From Hypholoma sublateritium FD-334 SS-4 (taxonomy: Eukaryota > Basidiomycota > Agaricomycetes > Agaricales > Strophariaceae): 64,000 nt of DNA. The notes beneath the pieces are model-generated. The model searched no databases. It was not told where the DNA came from and saw only the letters and a list, made by a program, of their open reading frames with translations. The position numbers were made by a program, and so were the translations under genes. The stretch is from positions 1-64,000 of the forward strand of contig KN817564.1 of assembly GCA_000827495.1 (NCBI GenBank). Reading direction: 5' to 3'. Position 1 is the stretch's first letter, and each line of letters begins with the position of its first letter. This document shows, in pieces, positions 12,105 through 22,827 of the stretch.

Positions 12105-12886
12105 TTATGACTTCTTCGTAGATCCAAAGCCACCAAAGCCCATCATGGCGGCCATGTCCGCGTCGCCAGGTTCTGAGTCTACAAGCATAGCAAGTCGAGC
12201 CTTTTCTTTCTCGGCTTTTTTCTGCGCCTTCTTCTCCTCTCGAAGAGCTTGCTCCTTCTGTTTGACCTCAGCGAGCCGCTGATCAAAGTCAAATGCTTTG
12301 GCAGATGCAGCTTCTTTAGTCTTCTCTCGAAGGAAGGCGATACGCGCTTGAACTTGAGCGAGAGTCGAGCGAGCGATTTTAGTAGTTTGTCCGAGAGCAC
12401 GCAGATCTATGATATCAGTAAGTAATTAGTATGTCACCATTTCTGCAAGTCAGTGTACCTACGAGCTCTGCTGTTGATATGGTCAAGATACCCTACACTG
12501 TCCTTGTAGACCCTGTTACAAGTTTCGCAATGAAATCCGGGCTGTCCTGCTCCCTTTCCACCTGGATTTTGGACTACCATGGTCTTTCCCAGATTTTTCT
12601 CCAGGTCCAGAGGGCCTTCTCTTTGCTTCATGAGTTCGGTAGGCTTAGGCAGATCATCTTTTCGCGCTCTTCTGGGCCGCTTTCCTAGGTCGCGTATTTG
12701 AAAGCCTGGACCATATAATGGAGTCAGATACACACCTTGCTTCAAACGCTCCTCATTTTCCTGCATACGTTCCCTCTCCTCCAGATCCTTCTTCTTCGCG
12801 CGTTCGGCATACTCTTCCTTGTCCCACTTCTTCCTGAAATCGGTGTCAGCTGCCTTGGTGCCGTAGGCGCCTGCCTTGTCGGCCAT
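12105..12886 (-). CDS. SNU23: U4/U6.U5 tri-snRNP protein SNU23 / ZMAT2, matrin-type zinc finger
   Basis: Two exons, 12886-12463 and 12406-12105, encode 241 aa. The N terminus is the conserved DFRKKWDKEEYAERA run, followed by the U1-type/matrin C2H2 finger (FHCETCNRVYKDSVGYLDHINSRAH, whose second His comes from codon joining across the intron). The C-terminal half is a basic helical stretch (ARSTLAQVQARIAFLREKTKE) ending in a Gly/Phe-rich tail with KKS. ZMAT2/Snu23 is part of the spliceosomal B complex and helps position the 5' splice site. Length and layout match the family. It is transcribed away from the ERD1-like gene across a 137-bp gap. Confidence 0.92.
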
Positions 12887-13023
12887 GACAGAATAATGTG
12901 GGAGGGGTTACGGTAGTACAGCGCCACGTGATACTAGGTGGTGGCTATTTTGAAAAGTTGAGCAACAAAGCTGGCATCCTCCTTCTTGAATACAAATGAT
13001 TCTGGCCTTGTCCTCCCCGTAAT
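12887..13023. promoter_or_regulatory. Shared divergent promoter of SNU23 and the ERD1-like gene
   Basis: Only 137 bp separate the two start codons, so core promoters must overlap. No TATA box is obvious; short CT-rich tracts occur in the leaders. Confidence 0.5.
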
Positions 13024-14596
13024 ATGGCTTCGGACAACGATGAGATATACTTACACTCCTCGTTTCCTCTCCCATACCGCGCGCTCGTCTTGGTTGGTCT
13101 CGGAATCTTGGGATGGGCAACCAACCTCCATGGTCTCGACGCCTGCGGAATAGATGTTGTCGCTGCCATGGACCTACGAACTGATGCAAACGCCGCCAAC
13201 CCTGTAATGCCCGTTCACCATTCCGCTGCATTCAGCCACTCCAAAACGGTTGCTCTCTACCACGCCGCCTACCGTATATTCTTGACATACGCCGCGTTTT
13301 GTTTTGCATCTTGGGCCCTCTTCAGGCTGGTCACCCTCGGCGATCCAATTCTCGTGGACCATTATGGCTACATACCGGTGATGACTTCACTTGCAATTCT
13401 AGTAATTTTGGTTTGGCCAGGCAACATTGTGTGTAGACAAGAACGTGAAAAGTTCATGCTGTGAGTCCCCTGTCTTGGAGCCACCGACAATTACTTTAGC
13501 TTTGTGCATACAGTGCCGTTCGGCGGTGTATATTTCCTCCTCCCAACGGACCAATCTATTTCTCGGATGTGATTTTTGCAGATATCGGAACGTCGTTCGC
13601 GAAGGTTTTCGGTGGAATATGGCTTTCGCTATGGATGCTTAAGCCAGGCAACAGCATCCTTATCCCGCCAGTGGAGGACAACTGGTTGCGCTGGGTATTT
13701 CCAACCGTTATGAGGTAAGGACCAATTCTGCGGCCTCCAGATGACTATATGACTTATACGTCGTATAGTTTACCCTTCTTTTTGCGATTCAGGCAATGTC
13801 TCATCGAGTATAACCTCCCCGCGAATGCAAGTCGAAAACCATTATTCAATGCATTGAAATATGCTACGTCGTTCCCTGTCATCTTCCTTTCTGCTGCGCA
13901 GAAGATTGTGGCCACGGATCTCTTGCAGGAGAAGGGTGAAGGAGCTGCAAATGAACCGTGGCAAGGAGAGCATCCACTTTTCCGACTTTGGTACTACTTA
14001 AGATGTTGGCGCACTCGCAATGTTTTCTTACGCTCCCTTTATGCAGGTTATTAGCGGCTGTTGTCAACTCTTTATATTCTTTCTGGTGGGATGTTACGAA
14101 CGACTGGGGCCTGGAGCTGCTGCGTTTGGAAGCCCCTAGCAGTGCACGACAACCCCCGAAGCCATTGGTTCTGGCGCGATTATATTCTGGGACTCCATTG
14201 ATCGGTCGGCCTTCAGCCGATTTGTTGCGCCAGGAGGAGAATCATCACATCTCCTCTACGCACGATACGCCGAAACACCAATACCGACAGTCATGTGTCG
14301 GGCTGCGTCCTATCTTGCTCTATCCCCGCGCAATCTATCCATTCCTCATATTCGTCAACCTCGTTCTCCGAATGACGTGGTCCGTAAAGTTATCCACACA
14401 TGTGGACGCGATGCGGGTTGGAAGTGTTGGCTTTTTCTGGCTTGAGGTCGCCGAGCTAGCTCGAAGATGGCTCTGGGTATTCGTGCGGGTGGAGTGGGAG
14501 ACTCTCAAAAGACCGCCGCGCGAGAGAGTGCCGACATCCAATGGCTCGCTAGATGACATACCTGAATATGAAATGATAGAAACTCCCGAACTTTGA
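13024..14596 (+). CDS. ERD1: EXS-domain membrane protein, ERD1-like
   Basis: Exons 13024-13460, 13514-13714, 13769-13990 and 14047-14596 give 469 aa. At least five hydrophobic segments are visible, for example ALVLVGLGILGWATNL near aa 20, IFLTYAAFCFASWALF and VMTSLAILVILVW. Blocks typical of EXS domains follow: IFADIGTSFAKVFGGIW, DNWLRWVFPTVMSLPFFLRFRQCL, VNSLYSFWWDVTNDWGLELL and FLIFVNLVLRMTWSVKL. Yeast Erd1 is a Golgi EXS protein needed for ER-protein retention and Golgi glycosyltransferase recycling, and it has been linked to phosphate recycling. XPR1/SYG1 proteins also have EXS but carry an N-terminal SPX domain, absent here, which favours ERD1. The last exon contains a less conserved loop after WGLELLRLE. 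Confidence 0.82.
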
Positions 14597-15483
14597 GAGC
14601 ACCTGTAGAGCTCATTCTCAAAATACTAGCTTGTGAGTAGTTCATTTAATTGCGATGACACAACAGTCTAATTATACTCGACTCCTAGATAAGATGTAAT
14701 GTGTATAGACATTTATAACGATCATAATTATGTTCCTCATTCCTATTCGTGGGCCGGTAAGTATACATCCTTGGTTTTTAATGTATTTTGGGGGTTAGGA
14801 GGAAATATATCTCAATCTGCCGAGCTCTCTATCCGGTCCAAGCCGTGCAGACAATTTTGGCATGCTCTCAACTTCGTCCTAAAGGCTCATAGACAACTCC
14901 GTTGCAACTTCGCTGCTCCTTCGATGCTCTTAACGCAACTCGCCGATCAATGATGCGTCGAGCTCATTCGCCGAGGGCAGGCGCCGTCGGCGAACCAAAC
15001 ATAGGCTCTGTCTTACGCTTTCTGGCAACTGCGACTTTGGCCGACGCCTGGAAACTGTGGGTGCAATGTTTCCGAATTGGCCCGCCATGCCGCTACGGCG
15101 CTGATCCTCATCCGGAAGAGAAGTCGCATGCAACCAATACCATGCTCCGGAGCATAACGGATTGTGGGGTTCCTAATGTGTGTAATTGCGGCCCACACTG
15201 ATGTAATTGGATATTAAGCTCTAGCATTCTCGATTTAGCCACCCGGAAACAGGCCTGAGAAGGTAGCATTCCGTCAAGTCGGAAATGATTGGAACAATGC
15301 TTGCAGCGAGGTGGGTAGTCAGATGTTGGTCATATGATGTTCAATTCGATAATTGCGCTCAAAGATGTTCCCGCGTAGGTACGAATCTGAGACATAAAAG
15401 GCCAAGGTGCAGTGGTTATGTCCATCCAACAACCCACTTGCACTTTTATCTCCCTCACAACTACTTTTCTCTCATAAATCATC
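14597..15483. other. Intergenic region upstream of formate dehydrogenase
   Basis: No supported gene in this 887 bp. The short frames around 14700-15200 have no recognisable product. The last 100 bp carry a TATA-like ATAAAAG at 15394-15400 and a CT-rich leader ending in AAATCATC before the FDH start, as in strongly expressed fungal genes. Confidence 0.6.
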
Positions 15484-17066
15484 ATGAAGGTGCATAGCAA
15501 TCACCTGTGCACTCACAAGACAGCTTAATGATGTCATCGCCGTACACAGGTTCTCGCTATCCTCTACGACGGTGGTGTTGCCGCTGAACAAGAGTCGCGT
15601 CTGCTTGGTACTGTTGAGAACAAGGTAAGTTTTCGACCACGTTGAGAATAATATTGTTCATTTTCATTGTCATGCAGCTCGGAATCAAGGAATGGCTTGA
15701 GTCCCAAGGCCATGAACTCATTGGTAAGCTTACACAGCCTCCTTCTCATGTAGAGTGGCAACTAAATATTTTGCAATAGTATGTGCTACGCTTTCGGACC
15801 TCCTCGAAGTCTATATATTGACCCCTTGCAGGTGACCAGCAGCAAAGAAGGCCCTGACAGCGACTTCCAAAAGCACCTTGTCGATGTACGCCATTTAGCG
15901 ACTACCAAATACGGCGATCTAATTTAACTGATGTGTCCTAATTAGGCTGAAGTACTCATCACCACTCCCTTCCACCCTGGGTGAGACTGCAGTTAAATGA
16001 TTGGTAGTCGTATTGCTAACGACGCACAAAAAGCTACCTGACCCGCGAACTCGTGGAGAAAGCCAAGAACCTCAAGATCTGTATCACAGCAGGTGTCGGA
16101 TCTGACCACATCGACCTCAATGCCGCTGTCGACCACAGAATCCAAGTCCTCGAGGTAAATCCAATAGCATTTTCGTTACTTGCAAGGAAATTAACACAAT
16201 ATGCTCCAAGGTCTCTGGGTCTAATGTCGTTTCGGTTGCCGAGCACGTTGTCATGAGCATCCTTTTGCTCGTGAGGAACTTTGTGCCCGCACACGAGATG
16301 ATTGAGCGCGGTGACTGGGTCGTCTCTGACATTGCGCGGAACGCATTCGACTTGGAGGGCAAAGTTGTCGGCACCATCGGAGCTGGTCGCATCGGCTACC
16401 GTGTCCTTCAACGTCTCCTTCCCTTCGACTGCAAGGAGCTCCTCTACTACGACTACGCGCCCCTCCCTGCCGGTACACCCCCTCATTCTACTAACATTGG
16501 CATAGTATCGCTAACGTTGTATACCTTAGCTGCTGCCGAGAGCGTCAAGGCGCGCCGCGTCGAGGACCTTAAAGATTTCGTGTCGCAGTGCGACGTCGTC
16601 ACCGTCAACTGCCCGCTGCACGAGGGTACGCGCGGTCTCGTCAATGCTGAGCTCCTGAAGCACTTCAAGAAGGGCGCATGGCTCGTGAACACCGCTCGTG
16701 GCGCCATTTGCGACAAGGACGATGTCGCCGCCGCGCTCGCGAGCGGCCAGCTCTCTGGCTACGCAGGTGACGTCTGGAACGTGCAGCCCGCGCCCAAGGA
16801 CCACGTCTTGCGCACGGCCAAGAACCCCCTCGGCGGAGGAAACGGAATGGTACCGCACTACTCCGGCACCACGCTCGACGCCCAGGCGCGTTACGCGAAC
16901 GGTACCAAGCAGATCCTCGAGAACTACTTGACTGGCAAGCCCCAGGAAGCTGGAAACATCATTGTCGGCATCGGCAAGTATGAGTCGAAGGCTTGTGAGT
17001 GCAATCCACACATCTCCTTGGCTTTTTTTTTTGTTAACAGCTTCTTTTTCAGACGGCCAGCGCTGA
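15484..17066 (+). CDS. FDH1: NAD-dependent formate dehydrogenase
   Basis: Oxidises formate to CO2 with reduction of NAD; in wood-decay fungi it handles formate from oxalate breakdown. Exons used: 15484-15489, 15550-15624, 15678-15723, 15780-15808, 15832-15885, 15946-15980, 16034-16154, 16211-16472, 16530-16994 and 17053-17066; total 368 aa. Visible are [44 protein letters not shown], the NAD site [17 protein letters not shown], the arginine region [11 protein letters not shown] and the typical C terminus KYESKAYGQR. The first exon is only 6 nt. The 29-nt fourth exon is needed to keep frame but adds about ten residues ([10 protein letters not shown]) not expected in the family; see findings. 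A TATA-like box lies about 90 bp upstream. Confidence 0.92.
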
Positions 17067-17306
17067 GTGCATCCTCTCGTCATTCTGTCACAATTGCAAA
17101 TCTCTGTATATCACTTACATAAACCTTCCGTGTAATCAGCAATGTCCCACCAATACATATATTTCAAATGAATGTATAGCTCCTTGGTCAAAGGTTGATA
17201 AGGGTGCGAGTCTTGATATTGATGGTATAAAGTTACAAAAATTATGATATGACAACAGCAGGGAAGAAATAAATAAATAATATATGAGGAGGGCCAATGA
17301 AGGTCA

Positions 17307-19666
17307 TCAATCGTCTTGCTTCAAATGCTGAGTGAGTAAATTCTTGAAAAGCTGGTCCATGAAACGCGCGTTCTTCGCGTAAACCGTATTTTCTGGGTTG
17401 AATAACCGGCAGTTGTCGAAGACCAGCTGGACGTCATCCTCGAAGCTTTCAAATGTCTTGTACTGGTTGCTCGAAACCTTACGCTGGATGGTAGAGAAGT
17501 CTATGTACGTGGAACACGGGGATCAAATTGGGTACACGTGGAAAGATGGAATGTGACGCACCCATTGGAGATTTGACGATCTCTAGGTAGTCCGTTAATT
17601 CGTCAGTATCCACAGGCATGCGAAAAGCCCAGCCTCTGGGCTCTGCGATCAGTTCTGACATTATCTTCTCCATGAGAGCCTTCACACTGTTTTTAACGGG
17701 AGAACGGGATATGCTGCGACCGGCCGCCAGTGAGAACCAAGCGCAGCATGGAAGAATAAGGACCTACTCACACAGCTGCCATTTCCGGCGTCCAGCCGGT
17801 TTCTCCTGCGAGCCAAGAGTAAGCAAATCCGTCATCTGATCGTCGTAAGACCACATACTTAGGCCTGGGACGTCTTTGGGAGTTACCGCGATGATATCAG
17901 CACCTGGCTGGAACTGGGGAAGCCCGGGATGTACGATATGTGACTTCGATAATTGACGTATTTTTGTCAGTACGGCTTGTTGTTGCAATTTGAATGTATT
18001 CGGCTTGTCTAGATAGTTGATTTTCGGAAGCATCGTGCATTGCATAATGGTCCCTCCTTCGTAATCCTTGATGTAACCCGCCCACACTGATCGATCTAGG
18101 GATATTTCTTTCGAGAATCCCTGCTTTTCGAAGTATCCAACAGCGTAGTTGTCGGCGTAAGTTAGGAAGTGCATCATGTCTGGAAAAGCTTTTCGAATAT
18201 GTGCTTTGAAGTGATCCATCAACATGCCACCGTATCCCTGAAACCACTTCAGTTATGGTCATAGATCAAGAGCATAGATCAGGTCATGGTACCTTTTCTT
18301 GATCGGCAGAGTTAGTTGCGAAGAACACAATTTCTGCGAACCCTCGATGTGGAAATGGACGATAGCAGATCCCACCAACTACCTTAAGACCACGTTTGAC
18401 AATTGCAAGCCCTCTTGAATTAGCGTCGTATACCAGGCGCGCGATGTATTCTCGAGGCATCTTGGGCAGCTGCTTTTGAAAAAGAGTCTTCATCCCAGTC
18501 AATATTACGAGAGAACGCGGTTGTTTGTCGTTGTCCACATCTGTAATTTTGATGACACCCTTCCGTAGTTCGATTGCTGAAGGCTTTTCTGTCCTAACGG
18601 GTGGCTAAAAGAAGCAATTAATTCGTGAAAATGCAACTGTTCATTTGCACTCACTGTAGAGCCTACAGCATCCGTCGGTACTCCTGCAGTCAGCCGATTG
18701 ATCTGTCCTTCATCCATCTTCTCTTCGATCTTTATACGGGGTTCATGTCCATTCTTTCGTCCGTTTTTCGTAGGGGAAGGAGGCGCACGCCCTTCGTCAT
18801 GTGAAGGCGCAGATTTTCCCGTTTGCGGATGGGCTTTCTTTGATTTTTTGCCGGGCATTTGCTTACCGCTCCTCTTTCCACCGGTTGTTCGTCCAACAAT
18901 CCGTGCAGCCAATGGCCTGTCTTCCTCGTCATCGTCAGAATCAGCATTTTCGTCTGCGTCACTTAGAGACGATGAAGATATTCTACGCTTCTTTGTAGGC
19001 TTCGGGGCTTCGCTGACCGCGGAGGAGGTGGGTGAAGGTGGCGGATTGCTTGACCGTCGCTGGTCTGTTTCGAATAAGCAGTAGTTGGAATAGCATAATA
19101 TATACGAATTACCTGGAGACGAGTTGATATTTACGAGGCTAATGCTGCCTCTAGGATGTCCCATCTGCTTTCGCAGAGACAAAATGTCCTCGTCGGTGTA
19201 TTCAAAGTCCAAGAGGCGGCCGGAGTCCTAGCCACTATTCAGCCACATAGAAAGACGAACGAATGAGAGCATTTCACACCTATGATCATCAGCAGCCGCA
19301 TGTACCCAACGTGCGCAAACTAACCTGTAACAATTCATCTAGTCGGACGGCAACACGACCTCTCCGGGCGAATTCTGACGGCCCTAGCATTTCTTCATCC
19401 GCATTGTGGGTTTTAACATTATGGCCGCAGGCGCAGAGTTCCAGGTAAGATGACACCTCCTCGTCGTCATCGTCTGAGCCATATTGGCCAAGATCGCCCA
19501 GGCTTGAATCATTATGATTGTCGAGAACGACGTCGACCTTCGGTGGAGGATGGATGCCCGAACAAGTTTGGCATTGAGAACAAGGAGAATGCCTAGCGAT
19601 CTTGATGGACAGCAAAGAAGAGTCTAGTCTCTCGAACAATTGAGAATGAGGGTATGCGACTTTCAT
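17307..19666 (-). CDS. GCN5: Histone acetyltransferase GCN5 (SAGA catalytic subunit) with bromodomain
   Basis: Seven exons (19666-19325, 19227-19113, 19064-18655, 18604-18293, 18237-17774, 17686-17562, 17500-17307) encode 653 aa. Residues 1-150 carry a Cys-rich region (CSQCQTC...[10 protein letters not shown]) resembling the PCAF-type N-terminal extension, followed by an acidic and Lys-rich linker (about 155-280). The GNAT domain spans about 290-450: [37 protein letters not shown] and the acetyl-CoA loop [14 protein letters not shown], then [19 protein letters not shown]. The bromodomain is in the last 110 aa ([13 protein letters not shown] entry, [26 protein letters not shown]). GCN5 acetylates H3 tails at promoters. 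It is head to head with the GH45-like gene. Confidence 0.95.
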
Positions 19667-19859
19667 GGACGCCTACAGGGCGCTAATGGTGGCACCTGGG
19701 AGCACTTGTAAATGAACAGAAGAGGAATGCAATCATTGATCACCGGCACGTGTCAAAAGTTAGCGGCCACTCACTCTACTCCTCCTCGGCATCTGCGTGC
19801 CAGGTGCCTTGTGTTCTTCTCACATTTTTTCTGGCCTCATGCAGTGAGCTCTCTTGACA
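19667..19859. promoter_or_regulatory. Divergent spacer between GCN5 and the GH45-like gene
   Basis: The two start codons are 193 bp apart. The + side is CT-rich before the ATG at 19860. No TATA consensus is clear. Confidence 0.4.
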
Positions 19860-20834
19860 ATGCAACCCCTAGCCTGGGCTCTCTTGCCGTTCCTTGCGCT
19901 GGTGTCTGCCCAATGGATCGAATATCCTGACTTTGGGGTTGCTACTCTGACCCACTACACTCTGCCGTCTGGATTTGTCGCGGCCTGTGGATGTACGCCA
20001 GCCAGTACCGGCTTTCCTACTGCGGCTCTCTCACAAATGGCCTACGGGAGCAGCACTGCCTATGGTGCGCCGCTATCACTGTAACCACTGGTCATCTCTT
20101 TGACATACTGCGCCGTTAGGCCCTAGCTGTGGACGATGCTTCAACATTTCCCTGATGAATCCTGTCTATGCAACGCCCCCGTTCTATCCCTCTGTAACCA
20201 AGTACATCGTTGTTAAAGTCACGGATATGTGCCCTTTATCGAAAACGGGCTTGTGCAATGCAACAACGGCAGGACCGAACTCGTGGGTCGCCATTACTCT
20301 GTTAAATGAGGATCGGGGTGCTCATGCGGAAGCCACGTCCAGAGCTGGTGCTTTCTTGAATTTTGATCTTGCATATCCTTCGAGCTCTATACCCAATGAC
20401 TTCTTTCCATCAGACGAAGCACTCTACGGCTATACCGTAAGCTGTCATTATTTTCTTGTCGTCACCAATGCCCCATCTATATATCTTTCCTAAAGGATTT
20501 TGGGGTCTGGAACATCACGTACGACAGTGTACCATGTATACCGAACTGGCAGGGCGCCAACGATGCAGCCGCATTGGGTAGCGTCAAAGCACTGGGAGTA
20601 GGCGCATGCTGTCCCGCGGATCCAACTCCCGGAAATGTGTCCAACATATGCCCTTCATTCTCTGATCAGAACGGCATTCCGTAAGTCACTGCTGTTCGGT
20701 GCATCATTTCGCCTACTAACCAACGGGACAGACCAGATACCAGTACCAATTCTTGTGTAACATTCTATCCTGGATCATACTCCACATATTTAGTTCTCAT
20801 CATCATAGGGCTGGTCTCCCTTGCTATTGTCTAA
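19860..20834 (+). CDS. Secreted GH45-like / endoglucanase V-like protein with hydrophobic C-terminal tail
   Basis: Exons 19860-20064, 20120-20436, 20496-20680 and 20732-20834 give 269 aa. A signal peptide (MQPLAWALLPFLALVSA) precedes ATLTHYTLPSGFVAACGC. The double-psi beta-barrel part shows GPSCGRCFNISL and IVVKVTDMCP, whose Asp matches a catalytic Asp of subfamily C GH45 enzymes. FLNFDLAYPS corresponds to the other catalytic block (HFD in Cel45A, NFD here). Many paired Cys are present, including GVGACCPADP. The C terminus is hydrophobic (YLVLIIIGLVSLAIV), consistent with a GPI signal or membrane anchor, which is unusual for a simple cellulase. It could be a cell-wall-active or expansin-like protein rather than a cellulase; the enzyme activity is inference. 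Confidence 0.75.
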
Positions 20835-21091
20835 CACACCACCATTTATATCACTTGTGTCACCGATATACCCAGTAGCTCTGCTTAATCTAGATTGACT
20901 TTGTATTTGATGGAAACCTCGGAGTGAAGTTACCGATAAAAATTAATGTTTATGGCACTTAAGATCGAGAAAGTGCTATTGCTATTAGTACAATGTATAA
21001 GATCTAATGGATAGCATCGCCTTCAGGCAACGCGCCTGAAATAATGAAATCAAGGTTTACACATATGAAAAAGTTCATATGATTTCATATC
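20835..21091. other. Convergent 3' spacer
   Basis: AT-rich 257 bp between the 3' ends of the GH45-like gene (+) and the cyclophilin gene (-). No open frame or repeat of note. Confidence 0.5.
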
Positions 21092-22592
21092 TTACTTGAC
21101 AAGGTCCTCGTCTGCTGCGAGTTTACTGTACCGTGCCTGCAGGCTGCTGGGGAGGAAACGGGCAAGATAGCGTGCTCCTCCGATCCAGATAAAGGCAGCG
21201 ATGGCAATCCCAAAGATAGCAAAGACGAAGAAGCCATTAGCAAAGGATGTCGAAGGGGAGAGAACTTCTGTCGAAGAGGAGCTAGCATCGCTTGACTTCG
21301 CAGCGTCCGTGGCAGTGGCAGTTGCGCCCGTCAAGGTTTCCTCAGTCGCAGTCACCGGAAGTTTTCCAGTGAACACCGTATCATCCTGTTAATAACGTAT
21401 TGATTTTATTGGTACTATGCTTTTGGATACAAAGCGAGCAATTAGAGCTCAGCGTGAACAGGTACCTGGGCACCCTCAGCGTCGGCAGTAGGTTCCGCAT
21501 CCAGTGGCAGCTTGAATAGCAGATGATCAGTATCATATGCATGAAAGTACAAAGAATAAGGCACCTCTCCCGAGTCCTTGATGACGACGTCGACTGCAGG
21601 GCGGTCTCCATTTCCCTTGGGCACAGTTTCTAATGGACGGGACATAGTAAGAATCAATGAATGCTTGTGAAAACGAGTACACAAACCGATCTTGTGAATG
21701 ATTTCCATTCCTTCAAGGACAGTTCCGAAGACAACCTGAGCATACAATGTAAGGTCGAATGTCTACCTATGAAAAAGGCACATACGTGACGTCCGTCGAG
21801 CCAGCTGGTAGTGACAGTGCAAATGAAGAATTGAGAACCTGATAGGCAACTATGAGTATTACTCCCGCTTCCAAGATGAGAAGGCATCTACCGTTGGTGT
21901 CTTTTCCAGCGTTAGCCATGGACAATGTACCGGGACCAGTGTGGCGGAGTTTGCTGGCACAAGAATCAGCGAATGCGACTTCGGTACAATAAATCCACAT
22001 ACAAGTTCTCGTCCGCGAATTTTTCACCGTAGATAGACTGAGGAGTAGATGAACGGTCAAGGATTCGACTTGAGGAATTATCAGCAATTCCAATTTACCT
22101 TTCCGCCAGTTCCATCACCGCGAGTGAAGTCACCACCTTGGATCCTGAGTGTATATAGTCAAGAATAGTCCACCTTGGCTGTCCAGGGGCCGCAAGCTCA
22201 CATGAAGTCCTTGATAACACGGTGGAATTTGGAGCCCTTGTAGCCGAATCCGAGCTCCTCGCCGTTCTTCCTCACTCCTGTGGCAAGAGCGCGGAAGTTC
22301 TCGACAGTTTTGGGAACAGTCTACGAGCACGTCATGAATACACATGTTGTAGTTCGCGAGAATGGTTTCTTACTCCACCGTAGAGACCCATAACAACTAC
22401 GCTGTGGTGTCAGTTAGGGTAAATGCATACGTTACCTGGGCACGTACCGCGTCCCAAGAATTCATCGCCGTGTTGAATGTCGAAGTAAACCTTGTTGGTG
22501 ATTTTGGGACCTTTGGCGGCCTCTGCGCTCTGGGCGCAGAAAAGGGCCGCGACAGAAACAACGATGAAGGCGATGGAAATCCGGCCGAACAT
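21092..22592 (-). CDS. Secretory-pathway cyclophilin (PPIase B type) with two possible C termini
   Basis: Peptidyl-prolyl cis-trans isomerase entering the ER: signal peptide [20 protein letters not shown], then [91 protein letters not shown] and WLDGRHVVFG, all standard cyclophilin blocks including the catalytic RVI..FMIQGGDF and Trp. Exons: 22592-22448, 22396-22374, 22320-22202, 22144-22099, 22037-22003, 21953-21892, 21838-21786, 21735-21687, 21629-21565, 21510-21466, 21385-21092. If the last intron (21465-21386) is removed the product is 311 aa with a Ser/Thr-rich stalk, a transmembrane helix ([19 protein letters not shown]) and a short tail. If it is retained, translation stops at 21442 giving 221 aa ending VPVHAEL, an HDEL-like ER signal. 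Confidence 0.88.
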
Positions 22593-22693
22593 GACGGTAT
22601 GAAATAAAGAAGATGTAGACGTGGAATCGCGAGACGTGGCGATGCGTTCGCGGGTTGGATCAAAAGTGTGGGAGTAAATGGAAAGGGTCCGCC

Positions 22694-22703
22694 CTATATA
22701 TAA
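22694..22703 (-). promoter_or_regulatory. TATA box of the cyclophilin gene
   Basis: On the minus strand a TATATATAGG-type element lies about 100-110 bp upstream of the start codon at 22592, a usual distance for fungal TATA promoters. Confidence 0.5.
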
Positions 22704-22827
22704 CATCATAAATTCCGGGCCTTATTTGCACTCAAGGGCGCACTGAATTTGTGCTGATACTTAACTCCCTAGTAATCCAAACTACGATAGCCGACGAAGA
22801 GAAAACACGAAAGGGTTGACTAGAAAC

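Noticed and set aside
21092..21385. Separate small membrane-protein gene downstream of the cyclophilin
   Set aside because: The segment has no ATG start of its own at the right place (the frame begins with GTG), and a matching acceptor joins it in phase to the cyclophilin donor, so it is better read as an alternative last exon.
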